Below, piece by piece: positions 21,094 through 30,132 of a DNA stretch of 64,000 nucleotides. How positions within the stretch are numbered: position 1 is the stretch's first letter; the number at the start of each line of letters is the position of its first letter. The notes beneath the pieces were generated by a model. The model made no database searches. It worked only from the letters and a program-made list of their open reading frames with translations, and was not told where the DNA came from. The translations under genes were made by a program, and so were the position numbers. The stretch comes from Gammaproteobacteria bacterium (GTDB lineage: Bacteria > Pseudomonadota > Gammaproteobacteria > CAJXQU01): NCBI GenBank assembly GCA_026984775.1, contig JALSRM010000002.1:1-64000 (forward strand), written 5' to 3'.

Positions 21094-21136
21094 AGTTCAA
21101 TTAGTCTTAAATAACAAAATAGATGGAGACTTTAAG

Positions 21137-22285
21137 ATGAATAAATTCAAAACAACTGCTCTGGCAGCTGCTCTGGTCGCCGCAAGTGCCCCAGCCAGTT
21201 CTGCTGTGATTGCAACGAATGCCGACGGTTGGGAAATCAGCTTTGGCGGTACTGTCAATCTGTTCATGAATTTCTATGACAATCAAGGCGGTACTAATGA
21301 AGTACATCTGCAGGAAGGTCTGCTTCCGGCATTTGCCACATTCAAGGCCAAGAGTCCTACGGTCAATGGTCTGACGGGTACAGCACAGATCAGCTTTGCA
21401 CCAGACTCATCGAATTCAAAACTGCGACGTCAGGACAAGGGTGGCACTGCGATCGACATGCGTGAAGTCTTCTTCAATGTCGAAGGCAGCTTTGGTACTT
21501 TCTCTGTCGGTCGTACACTGGGTATCTTCAGCCGTCAGGCCATCCTGAAAGATCAAACGCTGTTTGGTGTGGGTGCTGGTGGTAATGGAGACGGTGCTGG
21601 CACAACCCTGGGTCGTATCGCCCATGGCTATGTCTACCCAGCCTTCGATACCCGTTTCTCCTACAAAACACCGGACATGAACGGCTTCCAGTTGGAAGTG
21701 GGTCTGTATGATCCACTTGAAGGTGATGAAGGTCCAATCGGGGGTTCAATAAATAACTGGGATACCAGTATTCCACGTGTTGAAGCAGAAGCCACTTATG
21801 GTACATCTTTTGCCGGCGGTAGCCTCAACCTGTGGTTGGGAGCCCTGTGGCAGGAAAGTGACAACGTTTATAATGCTTTTGCCCCATCTAACTCGGTGGA
21901 TCTGACTCACTGGGGTGTTGACGGTGGTATTCAGGTAACATTTGGTGGTTTTGAATTCGTTGGACACTACACAACTGGCGAAAACCTGGGTCAGCTGTTC
22001 AAGATTGCAGCACCTGTCAACGGTACGAATGATACTGAAGAAGATCACTGGTACGCACAGATTGGTTACACCTTTATGGGTACAACCAAGGTTGCCGCCA
22101 GCTATGGTGAATCAGAGCAGAAGGACAACGGTACAACTCTCAACAACAACCTTTGGACTGTTGGTGTTTACCATGATGTCAATTCCTGGTTGAAACTGGT
22201 TGCTGAATATAACAATCAGGAATCTGATCAGCTGGGAGTCACTGATGCCGATGTATTCGGCGTTGGGGCTTTCATCTTCTGGTAA
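21137..22285 (+). CDS. Outer-membrane porin 1
   Basis: 382 residues. The signal peptide ends at ASSA; the mature protein starts VIATNADGWEISFGGTVNLF and ends in Phe-Trp (GVGAFIFW), the C-terminal aromatic expected of a trimeric porin recognised by BAM. Loop insertions, amphipathic strands and few cysteines fit a 16-stranded Gram-negative general porin. GGAGAC precedes the start. It is a close paralogue of the porin at 23648-24874, with an identical 299-bp core. Confidence 0.9.
   Translation: MNKFKTTALAAALVAASAPASSAVIATNADGWEISFGGTVNLFMNFYDNQGGTNEVHLQEGLLPAFATFKAKSPTVNGLTGTAQISFAPDSSNSKLRRQDKGGTAIDMREVFFNVEGSFGTFSVGRTLGIFSRQAILKDQTLFGVGAGGNGDGAGTTLGRIAHGYVYPAFDTRFSYKTPDMNGFQLEVGLYDPLEGDEGPIGGSINNWDTSIPRVEAEATYGTSFAGGSLNLWLGALWQESDNVYNAFAPSNSVDLTHWGVDGGIQVTFGGFEFVGHYTTGENLGQLFKIAAPVNGTNDTEEDHWYAQIGYTFMGTTKVAASYGESEQKDNGTTLNNNLWTVGVYHDVNSWLKLVAEYNNQESDQLGVTDADVFGVGAFIFW
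21311..21609 (+). repeat. Porin core repeat, copy 1
   Basis: 299 bases identical to 23846-24144. A second identical tract of 72 bases is 21707-21778 = 24242-24313. Flanking parts of the two genes differ at many synonymous sites. Confidence 0.95.
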
Positions 22286-22343
22286 GCCGAAAATAGTAGT
22301 ATAACAACTATACTAAATAGATAATATTTGGTAAGAGGTACTC

Positions 22344-22370
22344 GGGCGCATCTTCGGATGCGCCCTTTTT
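22344..22370 (+). terminator. Terminator of porin 1
   Basis: Stem GGGCGCATC/GATGCGCCC with a UUCG tetraloop, followed by five T bases. Confidence 0.93.
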
Positions 22371-22492
22371 CTTTATGGGCCGGAAGGAACGTAAGGCCTT
22401 TCTACTGGTCAGAATTGTATGCAGCAGAAGCTCAGCCTATAATGCAGCCAAACTTTTGACATTCAACCATCCTTGAGAACGTAATAATCATT

Positions 22493-23470
22493 ATGACACG
22501 ATATTTATTGACCTTTATTTTATTGTTAGTTTCAACCGTTTTTCAGGTTCAAGCCAGAGACTGGTTTCCTGATCTGAATATTTTCGGCAGTTCCGAGGAT
22601 GAAGGTGTGGTTGTTTGGCAGGCGGGGCAGCAATATATCAAAATTGTTCCTAAAGAAAGTAAGGCAGAGGGCAAAAATGATCACCCAAAAACCATTTCTG
22701 TTGATAAACTCAGGGATGTGCTTGGGGCTATAAAACTACAAGAGGCAGGAGGGATTTTCAGTGATGAGACAAAAGAATCTCCTTTCTTCGCTTCTTCGGA
22801 TATCAGTACACTGGCAAGTGGTCTGTCAAGAGCCTTTGAGCGTGCAAAACCTGATGAAGATATTATTTTTGTGGTTATTGGTCGGCATAAGGGCCTCCTT
22901 GCCAAGGAAAGGAAAGTCATCGGTGGCCGAGCCTTTATCCAGGATGGTAAGTTGAACCTGATCTTCGGTGATGTTTATCGTCCTGAAGGAGGATCGATCG
23001 ATCAGAAAAAGCGAAATATGGCTGCCGGTTGCGGAGGTTGTGATGATAATGACGTCCGGACGAACCCCTATGTAGTGGGCAGCCGGAATAAAGAACATAC
23101 TGTGAAGTTTGTATTCGCCGATTTTGATGGTCTCGAAAGGCCTCGAAGCGATTGGCTCGTTCTCGATGTCGACAGAATGGCTTCGATTGTCGAAAAAGAA
23201 CGTAACAAGCTTCCACCAGCACTTGCCAGAGAGCAGGCAAGAGCCAGAAAAGAAGCTGCGGAATTAAATCTTGAGCGCCGTAGATTACGCGAAGAGATGG
23301 CCCGGATGCGCAAAGAGATGAAAGAGATGTCTGGTGGCAATAATAGCAAAAATGCTGGCACCAAATCAGTGGAAGAGCGCCTTTCAACTCTTGACCAGCT
23401 TAAAAAGAAAGGGCTTGTTTCCGAAAAGGAATATCAGAGAAAACGGCAGGAAATTCTCAACGATCTTTGA
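22493..23470 (+). CDS. Secreted protein with C-terminal SHOCT domain
   Basis: 325 residues. The signal peptide ends near VQARD. Residues ~25-210 form an unrecognised mixed domain with a cysteine cluster AAGCGGCDDND at about 178-186. A long basic coiled coil follows (~240-290; LAREQARARKEAAELNLERRRLREEMARM), and the last ~33 residues are a SHOCT motif (EERLSTLDQLKKKGLVSEKEYQRKRQEIL), a short oligomerisation element. It sits between the two porins but has its own terminator, so it is probably a separate unit. Export makes an envelope role likely. Confidence 0.75.
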   Translation: MTRYLLTFILLLVSTVFQVQARDWFPDLNIFGSSEDEGVVVWQAGQQYIKIVPKESKAEGKNDHPKTISVDKLRDVLGAIKLQEAGGIFSDETKESPFFASSDISTLASGLSRAFERAKPDEDIIFVVIGRHKGLLAKERKVIGGRAFIQDGKLNLIFGDVYRPEGGSIDQKKRNMAAGCGGCDDNDVRTNPYVVGSRNKEHTVKFVFADFDGLERPRSDWLVLDVDRMASIVEKERNKLPPALAREQARARKEAAELNLERRRLREEMARMRKEMKEMSGGNNSKNAGTKSVEERLSTLDQLKKKGLVSEKEYQRKRQEILNDL

Positions 23471-23562
23471 AAATCAGATTGGTTGAATGATCACTGTACA
23501 CAATACGGACAAAACGTCGCATTTATACAACAAGTTTGCTCTTTATCTTAAAAACTGTTGTA

Positions 23563-23598
23563 AACATCATTCAACCTCTTGAATGATGTTGCTTTTTT
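23563..23598 (+). terminator. Terminator of the SHOCT gene
   Basis: Perfect 12-bp stem AACATCATTCAA/TTGAATGATGTT, loop CCTC, followed by GC and six T bases. It lies in frame upstream of porin 2 and argues against any porin start before 23598. Confidence 0.9.
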
Positions 23599-23647
23599 GT
23601 GTTACTGTTATCAACAGTCAGTTTACAAAGATGAGGGGAACCGCACC

Positions 23648-24874
23648 ATGAATAACAAAATCAGAGCGACAACCCTGGCAGCTATGATCGCTACCAGTTT
23701 TCCGGTCACATCGGCCGTCATTGCGACGAATGCTGATGGTTGGGAAATTAGCTTCGGTGGCACTGTTAATCTCTTTTATACAACATATGATTCAGAGACC
23801 CGTGTCAATGGTGTTGTCACTGGTACAGCAGATGAAGTTCATCTTCAGGAAGGTCTGCTTCCGGCATTTGCCACATTCAAGGCCAAGAGTCCTACGGTCA
23901 ATGGTCTGACGGGTACAGCACAGATCAGCTTTGCACCAGACTCATCGAATTCAAAACTGCGACGTCAGGACAAGGGTGGCACTGCGATCGACATGCGTGA
24001 AGTCTTCTTCAATGTCGAAGGCAGCTTTGGTACTTTCTCTGTCGGTCGTACACTGGGTATCTTCAGCCGTCAGGCCATCCTGAAAGATCAAACGCTGTTT
24101 GGTGTGGGTGCTGGTGGTAATGGAGACGGTGCTGGCACAACCCTCGGTCGTATCGCTCATGGCTACGTGTATCCAGCCTTCGATACCCGCTTCTCCTATA
24201 AAACACCGGACATGAATGGTTTCCAGTTGGAAGTGGGGGCATATGATCCACTTGAAGGTGATGAAGGTCCAATCGGGGGTTCAATAAATAACTGGGATAC
24301 CAGTATTCCACGTATTGAAGCAGAAGCCACTTACGGCACATCTCTTTCTGGTGGTAGCCTTAATTTGTGGCTCGGAGGTCTCTGGCAGGAAAGTGATACA
24401 GTTGGGCTGGCCAATGGCAACGGAATCGTAGATTTGACCCATTGGGGCATTGATGTGGGTGCTCAAGCAATCTTTGGTGGATTTGAGCTTGTCGGGCATT
24501 ATTCAACCGGCGAGAATCTTGGTCAGCTATTCAAGATAGCTGCACCTGTCTATGGGACAAATGATACTGAAGAAGATCATTGGTATGCCCAAGTTGGATA
24601 TACCTTTATGGGCAAGACCAAGGTTGCTGCCAGTTACGGTGAATCGCAGCAGAAAGACAATGGTATAGATTCAACCAACGAATTATGGACGATCGGAGTC
24701 TACCATGATGTTACGTCCTGGTTGAAACTCGTTGCTGAATACAATGATGTAGATTCTTCATCAGATAATACAGGTGGAGTAACATTCATTAATAATGTTG
24801 GTAATTTGGAGTCAGTTCCCAATACTGCTTCTGAATCTCAGACCTTCTCTATCGGGGCATTTATTTTCTGGTAA
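23648..24874 (+). CDS. Outer-membrane porin 2
   Basis: 408 residues from ATG 23648, with GAGGGGAA 7-10 bases upstream. Signal peptide ends at VTSA; mature start VIATNADGWEISFGGTVNLF, C-terminus GAFIFW as in porin 1. It differs from porin 1 mainly in one early loop (YDSETRVNGVVTGTADEV) and an added C-terminal loop (~SSSDNTGGVTFINNVGNLE), which would change surface exposure. The central part is identical in DNA to porin 1. Confidence 0.9.
   Translation: MNNKIRATTLAAMIATSFPVTSAVIATNADGWEISFGGTVNLFYTTYDSETRVNGVVTGTADEVHLQEGLLPAFATFKAKSPTVNGLTGTAQISFAPDSSNSKLRRQDKGGTAIDMREVFFNVEGSFGTFSVGRTLGIFSRQAILKDQTLFGVGAGGNGDGAGTTLGRIAHGYVYPAFDTRFSYKTPDMNGFQLEVGAYDPLEGDEGPIGGSINNWDTSIPRIEAEATYGTSLSGGSLNLWLGGLWQESDTVGLANGNGIVDLTHWGIDVGAQAIFGGFELVGHYSTGENLGQLFKIAAPVYGTNDTEEDHWYAQVGYTFMGKTKVAASYGESQQKDNGIDSTNELWTIGVYHDVTSWLKLVAEYNDVDSSSDNTGGVTFINNVGNLESVPNTASESQTFSIGAFIFW
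23846..24144 (+). repeat. Porin core repeat, copy 2
   Basis: 299 bases identical to 21311-21609, offset 2535 bp, direct orientation. Confidence 0.95.
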
Positions 24875-24895
24875 TCGGGAGAGTCGAGGAAAGCT

Positions 24896-24927
24896 AAAAA
24901 AGCACATCCAAATGGATGTGCTTTTTT
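24896..24927. terminator. Terminator of porin 2
   Basis: A5 followed by stem AGCACATCC/GGATGTGCT with loop AAAT and a T6 run; nearly symmetric. Confidence 0.92.
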
Positions 24928-25220
24928 ATTTTGGGATTCCAAAAATCCTTAATTAAGGATGTATTGCACGAAAATCGCGTCATGGGAACACGAGAACCTG
25001 ACGCTAGAATTCTCGATAATCGATGTTTAGATCCAAAGATTGAGGTCAGAGGGGACCTGAGAAAAAGCACGAAATGGCCAGTCTCTCGGAGAGGAGATAC
25101 TTTGGAGCCGAAGTTATAAACTCTTTCCAAGATCTTTGCGTCATTTCACAAAGTTGGCTGCGATTAATAATCGCAATTTATCCTTGTGCTACTGGACTCT
25201 GGATAGAGTCAAAGTTCGTG
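24928..25220. other. Hairpin-rich gene-free stretch
   Basis: 293 bp without a convincing gene. It contains a 16-bp perfect palindrome (ATCCTTAATTAAGGAT, 24945-24960), an 8-bp inverted repeat with a one-base centre (TGCGATTA/TAATCGCA, 25159-25175) and GACTCT/AGAGTC at 25195-25210. A short open frame across it has no homology that can be seen. It might encode a structured RNA; no known RNA family was recognised. Confidence 0.4.
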
Positions 25221-25796
25221 TTATATTTTTATTGTTCTTTTTTCGGTGAGAATCATATCAACCGGAATGTCAGTTTCTTCAACCGGAAGTTCATCAACGA
25301 TCTGATTTTCAAATGCGAGTGCGACTTTTAAGTGAACATCATGGGCCGAAAACCATCTGTCATAATAACCGGCGCCAAAACCGATTCGGTGTCCTCTTTC
25401 GGTAAAACCGAGGCCAGGAGTTATCGCCAAATCGACGGTTTCGTCTGTGATATGTCCTTTCGACGGGGTAAGTATACCGAGTGTGCCTGGTTTGAGGTCC
25501 TCCCAATCTTCCAGGCTCTGCGCAACCATGGTTTCTTTATCGATAATCTTGGGGACAAGAACTTTTTTCCCTATCGATAATAACCTTTTAATAATTTGAT
25601 GGGTTGCAACTTCGGTTGACCAGGAGATATAGACAAAGACTATCTTTGCTTGCTGGAATTCATGCATATTGAAAAGACGGTATGTAATACATTCAGAGCA
25701 GCTTTGTCGTTCAGACTCTGTAAGAGAAGCACGCTTTTGTTTAAGATATTGACGTAATTGCTTCTTCTGATCGAAAAGAGGGTTTTGATCGTTCAA
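25221..25796 (-). CDS. ygfA: 5-formyltetrahydrofolate cyclo-ligase
   Basis: 191 residues. The N-terminal basic ATP-contact part (KKQLRQYLKQKRASL) and the C-terminal signature LAITPGLGFTERGHRIGFGAGYYDRWF are clear. It converts 5-formyl-THF to 5,10-methenyl-THF using ATP. In many gammaproteobacteria it follows 6S RNA; the 121 bp upstream of the start here is too short for that RNA. Confidence 0.93.
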   Translation of the reverse strand: MNDQNPLFDQKKQLRQYLKQKRASLTESERQSCSECITYRLFNMHEFQQAKIVFVYISWSTEVATHQIIKRLLSIGKKVLVPKIIDKETMVAQSLEDWEDLKPGTLGILTPSKGHITDETVDLAITPGLGFTERGHRIGFGAGYYDRWFSAHDVHLKVALAFENQIVDELPVEETDIPVDMILTEKRTIKI

Positions 25797-25917
25797 AAGG
25801 CTTTCCTTTTTGGTTTGTTTTCCCTTAAAATACGCGGCTTTGTTAAGTATGCGGTTATGTGCTCCACACTGGGGCTGATGTCTGTATAAAGATTATAGAA
25901 ACGAGAACATAAACACA

Positions 25918-26166
25918 ATGGTTAAAATTCGACTGGCACGTGGTGGTTCAAAAAAACGACCCTTTTATCACATCGTTGTTGCAGATGTGCGCAGAAAACG
26001 CGATGGCCGCTATATTGAACGGCTTGGTTTCTTTAATCCACTGGCTAAAGGTCAGGAAGAAACCCTGCGTCTTGACTCCGAACGTGTGGCGCACTGGATA
26101 GCAAATGGCGCCCAACCGACTGAGCGTGTGGCCAAATTAATCAAACAGAGTTCAAAAGCCGCCTGA
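25918..26166 (+). CDS. rpsP: 30S ribosomal protein S16
   Basis: 82 residues, the family length; [23 protein letters not shown] and the [10 protein letters not shown] segment are diagnostic. It heads the rpsP-rimM-trmD-rplS operon. Confidence 0.98.
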   Translation: MVKIRLARGGSKKRPFYHIVVADVRRKRDGRYIERLGFFNPLAKGQEETLRLDSERVAHWIANGAQPTERVAKLIKQSSKAA

Positions 26167-26211
26167 GTGGGTGTATAAACAAAAAAGTTCTTTTTTATTA
26201 CAACACGCTAT

Positions 26212-26727
26212 ATGGTAGACGAGGAAGTAATCAATCTCGGCCATATAAGTGGTGTATATGGAATCAAGGGTTGGGTAAAAGTCTTTTCTGATTCCCGACC
26301 AAGAGAGAATATTTTCACCTACTCGTCATGGTTGATTGAATCATCTGACGGGTGGCGAGAGTACAGGGTTATCGGTACCAGAAAGCAGGGAAAAGGTCTG
26401 ATAGCCCTGCTTGAAGGGATCGCTGATCGAAACCAGGCTGAGGAGCTGGTTAACAAAAAAATCGGTATCAGGGCACAACAATTGCCTGAAACGGAGGATG
26501 GTGAATATTACTGGCGTGATCTGATTGGGCTTTCAGTATTCGATTCCGAAGGAGTCCCTTTCGGTAAGGTCAGTGATCTTATGGAAACAGGTGGCCATGA
26601 CGTGATCGTTGTGGAAGAGGAAAGAGGGCGACACTTGATCCCTTTTGTCCACGGGGTTTATGTTTTGGATGTTGATCTGGAGGCAGGTACGCTCACAGTA
26701 GACTGGCGGCAGGATTATTCGGAGTGA
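26212..26727 (+). CDS. rimM: 16S rRNA processing/ribosome maturation factor RimM
   Basis: 171 residues. The N-terminal beta-barrel begins [19 protein letters not shown], and the C-terminal PRC-barrel has [36 protein letters not shown]. It binds S19 during 30S head assembly. The stop overlaps the GTG of trmD. Confidence 0.96.
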   Translation: MVDEEVINLGHISGVYGIKGWVKVFSDSRPRENIFTYSSWLIESSDGWREYRVIGTRKQGKGLIALLEGIADRNQAEELVNKKIGIRAQQLPETEDGEYYWRDLIGLSVFDSEGVPFGKVSDLMETGGHDVIVVEEERGRHLIPFVHGVYVLDVDLEAGTLTVDWRQDYSE

Positions 26728-27461
26728 AGATCAGTGTAGTCACCCTTTTTCCTGCAATGTTTGATGCCATTAGTGAATATGGTGTAACCGGTCGGAGTAT
26801 CAGGGAGGGGCTGGTAGAGCTGGTGTTTTATAATCCAAGAGATTTTACCAGCGACGTTCACCGAACTGTGGATGATCGTCCATTTGGTGGGGGCCCCGGT
26901 ATGGTGATGATGGTGCAGCCATTACGACGAGCAATCAGTGCGGCTGCTAAACACACGGAATCGAATAAAGCCCATCGTATCTGCCTCAGCCCACAGGGAC
27001 GGAGGCTCGATCAGGCAGGAATAAAAGAACTGCTGAAACATGAGCATTTGGTGCTTGTGGCCGGCCGCTACGAAGGGATTGATGAGCGAGTTCTGGAACA
27101 GGATATCGATGAGGAATGGTCGATAGGTGATTACGTCCTCAGTGGTGGAGAGCTGGCAGCGATGGTAATAATCGATTGCCTCATAAGGATGATACCCGGA
27201 GCCCTGGGACACAATGAATCGGCTAGTAGAGATTCATTCTATGAAGGCCTGCTGGACCATCCTCACTATACGAGACCGGTCGATGAGAGGGTGCCGGAAG
27301 TTTTGTTGAGTGGTGATCATGAAGCCATCGAACGGTGGCGATTGAAACAGTCACTGGGCAGAACCTGGCTTAGAAGACCGGATCTTCTGGAAAAAAAAGA
27401 TTTGAGCTGTACCGAAAAGAGTTTATTGGATGAGTTTATCAGGGAGTATAAAACCTCCTGA
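26724..27461 (+). CDS. trmD: tRNA (guanine37-N1)-methyltransferase
   Basis: 245 residues, GTG start overlapping rimM by 4 bases. The SPOUT trefoil-knot motifs [13 protein letters not shown] and [15 protein letters not shown] are intact, as is the N-terminal [11 protein letters not shown] loop. It makes m1G37 in tRNAs reading CNN codons and prevents +1 frameshifting. Confidence 0.97.
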   Translation: MKISVVTLFPAMFDAISEYGVTGRSIREGLVELVFYNPRDFTSDVHRTVDDRPFGGGPGMVMMVQPLRRAISAAAKHTESNKAHRICLSPQGRRLDQAGIKELLKHEHLVLVAGRYEGIDERVLEQDIDEEWSIGDYVLSGGELAAMVIIDCLIRMIPGALGHNESASRDSFYEGLLDHPHYTRPVDERVPEVLLSGDHEAIERWRLKQSLGRTWLRRPDLLEKKDLSCTEKSLLDEFIREYKTS

Positions 27462-27478
27462 AACGTGGAGTAGAGATA

Positions 27479-28135
27479 ATGAGCAACATAATTCAGCAAT
27501 TAGAAGCCGAGCAGATGAACAAGGCAATTCCCGAGTTTGGGCCAGGCGATACTGTAAGCGTACAGGTGAAAGTAAAGGAAGGTGATCGAACCCGGCTGCA
27601 GGCTTTTGAAGGCGTTGTCATCGCCAAGAAAAATCGTGGTTTGAACTCATCATTCACCGTCCGCAAGATCTCTCATGGTGAAGGTGTGGAGCGTGTCTTT
27701 CAGACCTACAGTCCGTTAATTGCAGAAATTGTTGTCAAACGACGTGGCGATGTAAGACGTGCCAAGCTCTACTACATGCGTGGCCTTCGTGGCAAAGCTG
27801 CCCGGATCAAGGAAAAGATTTCGGCTAGAAAGAAAACTGTAGCCTCTATGGAACAGCAACCGGTCGAATCTGCATCACCTGCAGACGATTTGACAAAGAT
27901 CGAAGGTATCGGGCCTAAAATCAGCGAATTACTTCAGGCTGAAGGTATTTCTTCTTTTGCTGATCTGGCAGGAACTTCACCCGATCGAATCCGCGAGATC
28001 CTTGCGGCAGCCGGTGGACAGTTTGCAGCACATGATCCTGAAACGTGGCCTGCACAGGCAGAACTTGCTCGAGACGGGAAGTGGGATGAGTTGAAAAAGT
28101 GGCAAGATGAACTTGACGGAGGCAGAGAAAAATAG
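27479..28135 (+). CDS. rplS: 50S ribosomal protein L19 with C-terminal helix-hairpin-helix extension
   Basis: 218 residues against the usual ~115-120. Residues 1-118 are ordinary L19 ([50 protein letters not shown]). A ~15-residue linker then leads to a domain at ~136-218: [36 protein letters not shown], a helix-hairpin-helix, and then [27 protein letters not shown]. This HhH type is found as an added C-terminal part on other proteins, including some ribosomal L21 forms; on L19 it is unusual. There is no stop or frame change at the junction. The added domain may bind rRNA or another nucleic acid. Confidence 0.92.
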   Translation: MSNIIQQLEAEQMNKAIPEFGPGDTVSVQVKVKEGDRTRLQAFEGVVIAKKNRGLNSSFTVRKISHGEGVERVFQTYSPLIAEIVVKRRGDVRRAKLYYMRGLRGKAARIKEKISARKKTVASMEQQPVESASPADDLTKIEGIGPKISELLQAEGISSFADLAGTSPDRIREILAAAGGQFAAHDPETWPAQAELARDGKWDELKKWQDELDGGREK

Positions 28136-28157
28136 CCTTCTTTTGTTTTAAATTCAT

Positions 28158-28184
28158 AAAAAAGCGGCCAATGGCCGCTTTTTT
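28158..28184. terminator. Bidirectional terminator, rplS/DUF5335 gene
   Basis: AAAAAA-GCGGCC, loop AAT, GGCCGC-TTTTTT: symmetric, lying between convergent stops. Confidence 0.94.
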
Positions 28185-28206
28185 ATTTCTGTGAAAAGGC
28201 CTTGAG

Positions 28207-28548
28207 TTATTTTGCAGGAGGCAGTTCCAATGGATTTCTGAGTTTAAGGATATGCTTGTGACCTTCTGAACAGGTGACCTCGATACTGTGAATACCAGCA
28301 TCATCTTCATCAACATAGATATCTTTAGGTTTGCGGATGTTGTGATCCAGCTTGTCATCAAGGCTTGTTACGATAACATCGTCCTTTGGATCGTAACTGA
28401 TTCCGGTCAACGGAACCCATTCCGCCTCAATCTGGTCTCCGATATCAAGCCCTGCCACCTCAATTTCAACCAGTTGTGTTGGCATTACAGAGCTGAAATG
28501 ATCGAAATAGTGTTTTAGATCTTCTTTTTCTATTTTGTGTGTTGCCAT
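28207..28548 (-). CDS. DUF5335 family protein
   Basis: 113 residues, cytoplasmic, acidic. The stretches LKHYFDHFSSVMPTQLVEIEVAGLDIGDQIEAEW and PLTGISYDPKDDVI fit the DUF5335 family, of unknown function. AGAGGAG lies 8 bases before the ATG. Likely its own unit. Confidence 0.75.
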   Translation of the reverse strand: MATHKIEKEDLKHYFDHFSSVMPTQLVEIEVAGLDIGDQIEAEWVPLTGISYDPKDDVIVTSLDDKLDHNIRKPKDIYVDEDDAGIHSIEVTCSEGHKHILKLRNPLELPPAK

Positions 28549-28625
28549 TTGAACGCTCCTCTACAGTGATGATTATCTCTGTTCTTTATATATTGAGGCT
28601 GAAAAATGTTTTTCAAGGATAAGAA

Positions 28626-28913
28626 TCAAATTTTAGGGATTTCGCCGGAAATGGAATTCGTAATCAGATTCTCCTTTTCCTTTCTTGATAATTTTTTGAT
28701 CGCGGCTTCTCTGGATGCAGCGCTTGCACGTGAATCAACGGTTTCGAAATAGACGAGTTCCACAGGCTGTCGATTGCGGGTATATTTAGCTGCATTCGAT
28801 CCGTTGTGTTCATTAATGCGCCGTTTAAGATCAATCGTAATGCCTGTGTATAAGGAATTATCTGCGCATCGGACGATGTAGATAAACCAGATCTGATTCA
28901 CAAGATCCGTCAA
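28626..28913 (-). CDS. GIY-YIG nuclease-family protein
   Basis: 95 residues, a single GIY-YIG domain (WFIYIVRCADNSLYTGITIDLKRRINEHN ... AAKYTRNRQPVELVYFE) of the UPF0213/YhbQ size. Expected to be a small structure-selective DNA endonuclease or repair factor. The start overlaps the stop of the upstream symporter gene by 4 bases. Confidence 0.88.
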   Translation of the reverse strand: MTDLVNQIWFIYIVRCADNSLYTGITIDLKRRINEHNGSNAAKYTRNRQPVELVYFETVDSRASAASREAAIKKLSRKEKENLITNSISGEIPKI

Positions 28914-30121
28914 GATTTCTGGATGACCCGGTCGATCACGGCCGCACCTACACTGTCACCCCATACATTGACAGTTGTTCGGAATCGATCCAGGAACCAG
29001 TCCACTGCCAGCAGCAAGCTAATGCCTTCCAACGGCAGGTTGACCGCCGAGAGGACAATGACCATGGTCACAAGCCCTGCCTCCGGGATGCCAGCCGCTC
29101 CAATGGCCGCCAGTGTTGCAGTAACAAAAATGATGGCCTGTTGGCTGAGTGTCATATCGATACCATAGGCCTGTGCAATAAACATTACGGCAGCGGATTC
29201 ATAAAGGGCGGTACCGTCCATATTGATGGTTGCTCCCAAAGGGATAACAAAGCGTGTAGCTCGGGGATCAATATCGTTTTCCCTAGCGCACTCCATGGTC
29301 AGAGGCAGGGTCGCCGAAGAACTGGCCGTACCGAATGCCGTGAACAGTGCACGGCCCATGCCCACCAGGTAGTCCCGTCCACGACCGGCGATCAGCCACA
29401 AGATGGCCATAAGAACACAAAAATGGAGGGCCAGGCCAGTCAGTACGGTAATGACATGCAACCCTACCGATTTTATCTCTTGGAAAAAGGCGTCACCACC
29501 CCCGGCCATCCCCAGACGTGCAGCGATCAGGGCAAAGATACCAAAGGGTGCAAAATACATGATCCAGATCACCAGTTTCATCATTGCCTCATTGAGACCA
29601 TCGAAAAAGGCGATAACAGGCTTTCGCTTTTCGCCTATGGTCGTTAAGGCTGCCGCAAAAATCAGGCAAAAGAATATGATAGGCAAGAGTTGATTGGAGC
29701 CTCCTGCCTCGATCAAGTTGGGTGTCACCAGTGAAAGGATGATGTCGGAGAAACCGGTTTCTTCCTTGCTCGCAATTTTATCCGGTATCGAATGACTCAG
29801 GTTTGTCATGCCGACACCGGGCTGGATCAGGTTGACAACAACCAGGCCGATGAGTACCGCAATCGCGGTTGTGGTTGCATAATAAAGCACCGTGTAGCCA
29901 CCGATACGCCCTAGCTTGCGTACATCGCCAAGTGAGCAGACACCACTGATCACGGCAGCCACGATCAGAGGCAGAATCACCAGTTTAAGGGTATGGAGGA
30001 ACAGATCACCCAGCCACTTGATCGACACCATGGTCTCGCCCCAGAGCCAGCCGCTGGCAAGCCCGGCAATGACGCTGATGATGATCGCGATCAGTAGGAT
30101 GACGGCATGTTTGTGTGGCAT
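28910..30121 (-). CDS. Dicarboxylate/amino acid:cation symporter (DAACS family)
   Basis: 403 residues with the GltP/DctA architecture: six to eight helices plus two re-entrant hairpins. The serine-rich hairpin tip GTASSSATLPLTMECA and the ligand/cation motif GATINMDGTALYE are intact. It imports glutamate, aspartate or C4-dicarboxylates with Na+ or H+; the exact substrate is not decided. Confidence 0.92.
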   Translation of the reverse strand: MPHKHAVILLIAIIISVIAGLASGWLWGETMVSIKWLGDLFLHTLKLVILPLIVAAVISGVCSLGDVRKLGRIGGYTVLYYATTTAIAVLIGLVVVNLIQPGVGMTNLSHSIPDKIASKEETGFSDIILSLVTPNLIEAGGSNQLLPIIFFCLIFAAALTTIGEKRKPVIAFFDGLNEAMMKLVIWIMYFAPFGIFALIAARLGMAGGGDAFFQEIKSVGLHVITVLTGLALHFCVLMAILWLIAGRGRDYLVGMGRALFTAFGTASSSATLPLTMECARENDIDPRATRFVIPLGATINMDGTALYESAAVMFIAQAYGIDMTLSQQAIIFVTATLAAIGAAGIPEAGLVTMVIVLSAVNLPLEGISLLLAVDWFLDRFRTTVNVWGDSVGAAVIDRVIQKS

Positions 30122-30132
30122 GATAGATGGGT

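Larger units (their letters stand above)
20763..21136. other. Divergent intergenic region, propeller gene/porin 1
   Basis: 374 bp, strongly AT-rich. It holds two large inverted repeats listed separately (20905-20934 and 21076-21093). No small gene is supported. Confidence 0.6.

Noticed and set aside
23579-23647. Longer N-terminus of porin 2 from an upstream start
   Set aside because: The extension runs through the second arm of a strong terminator and would precede a perfect signal peptide; ATG 23648 has its own ribosome site.
25797-25917. 6S RNA upstream of the formyl-THF cyclo-ligase gene, or tmRNA-like GGGGCTGAT near 25868
   Set aside because: The gap is only 121 bp, too short for 6S RNA, and no tmRNA tRNA-like ends are seen.
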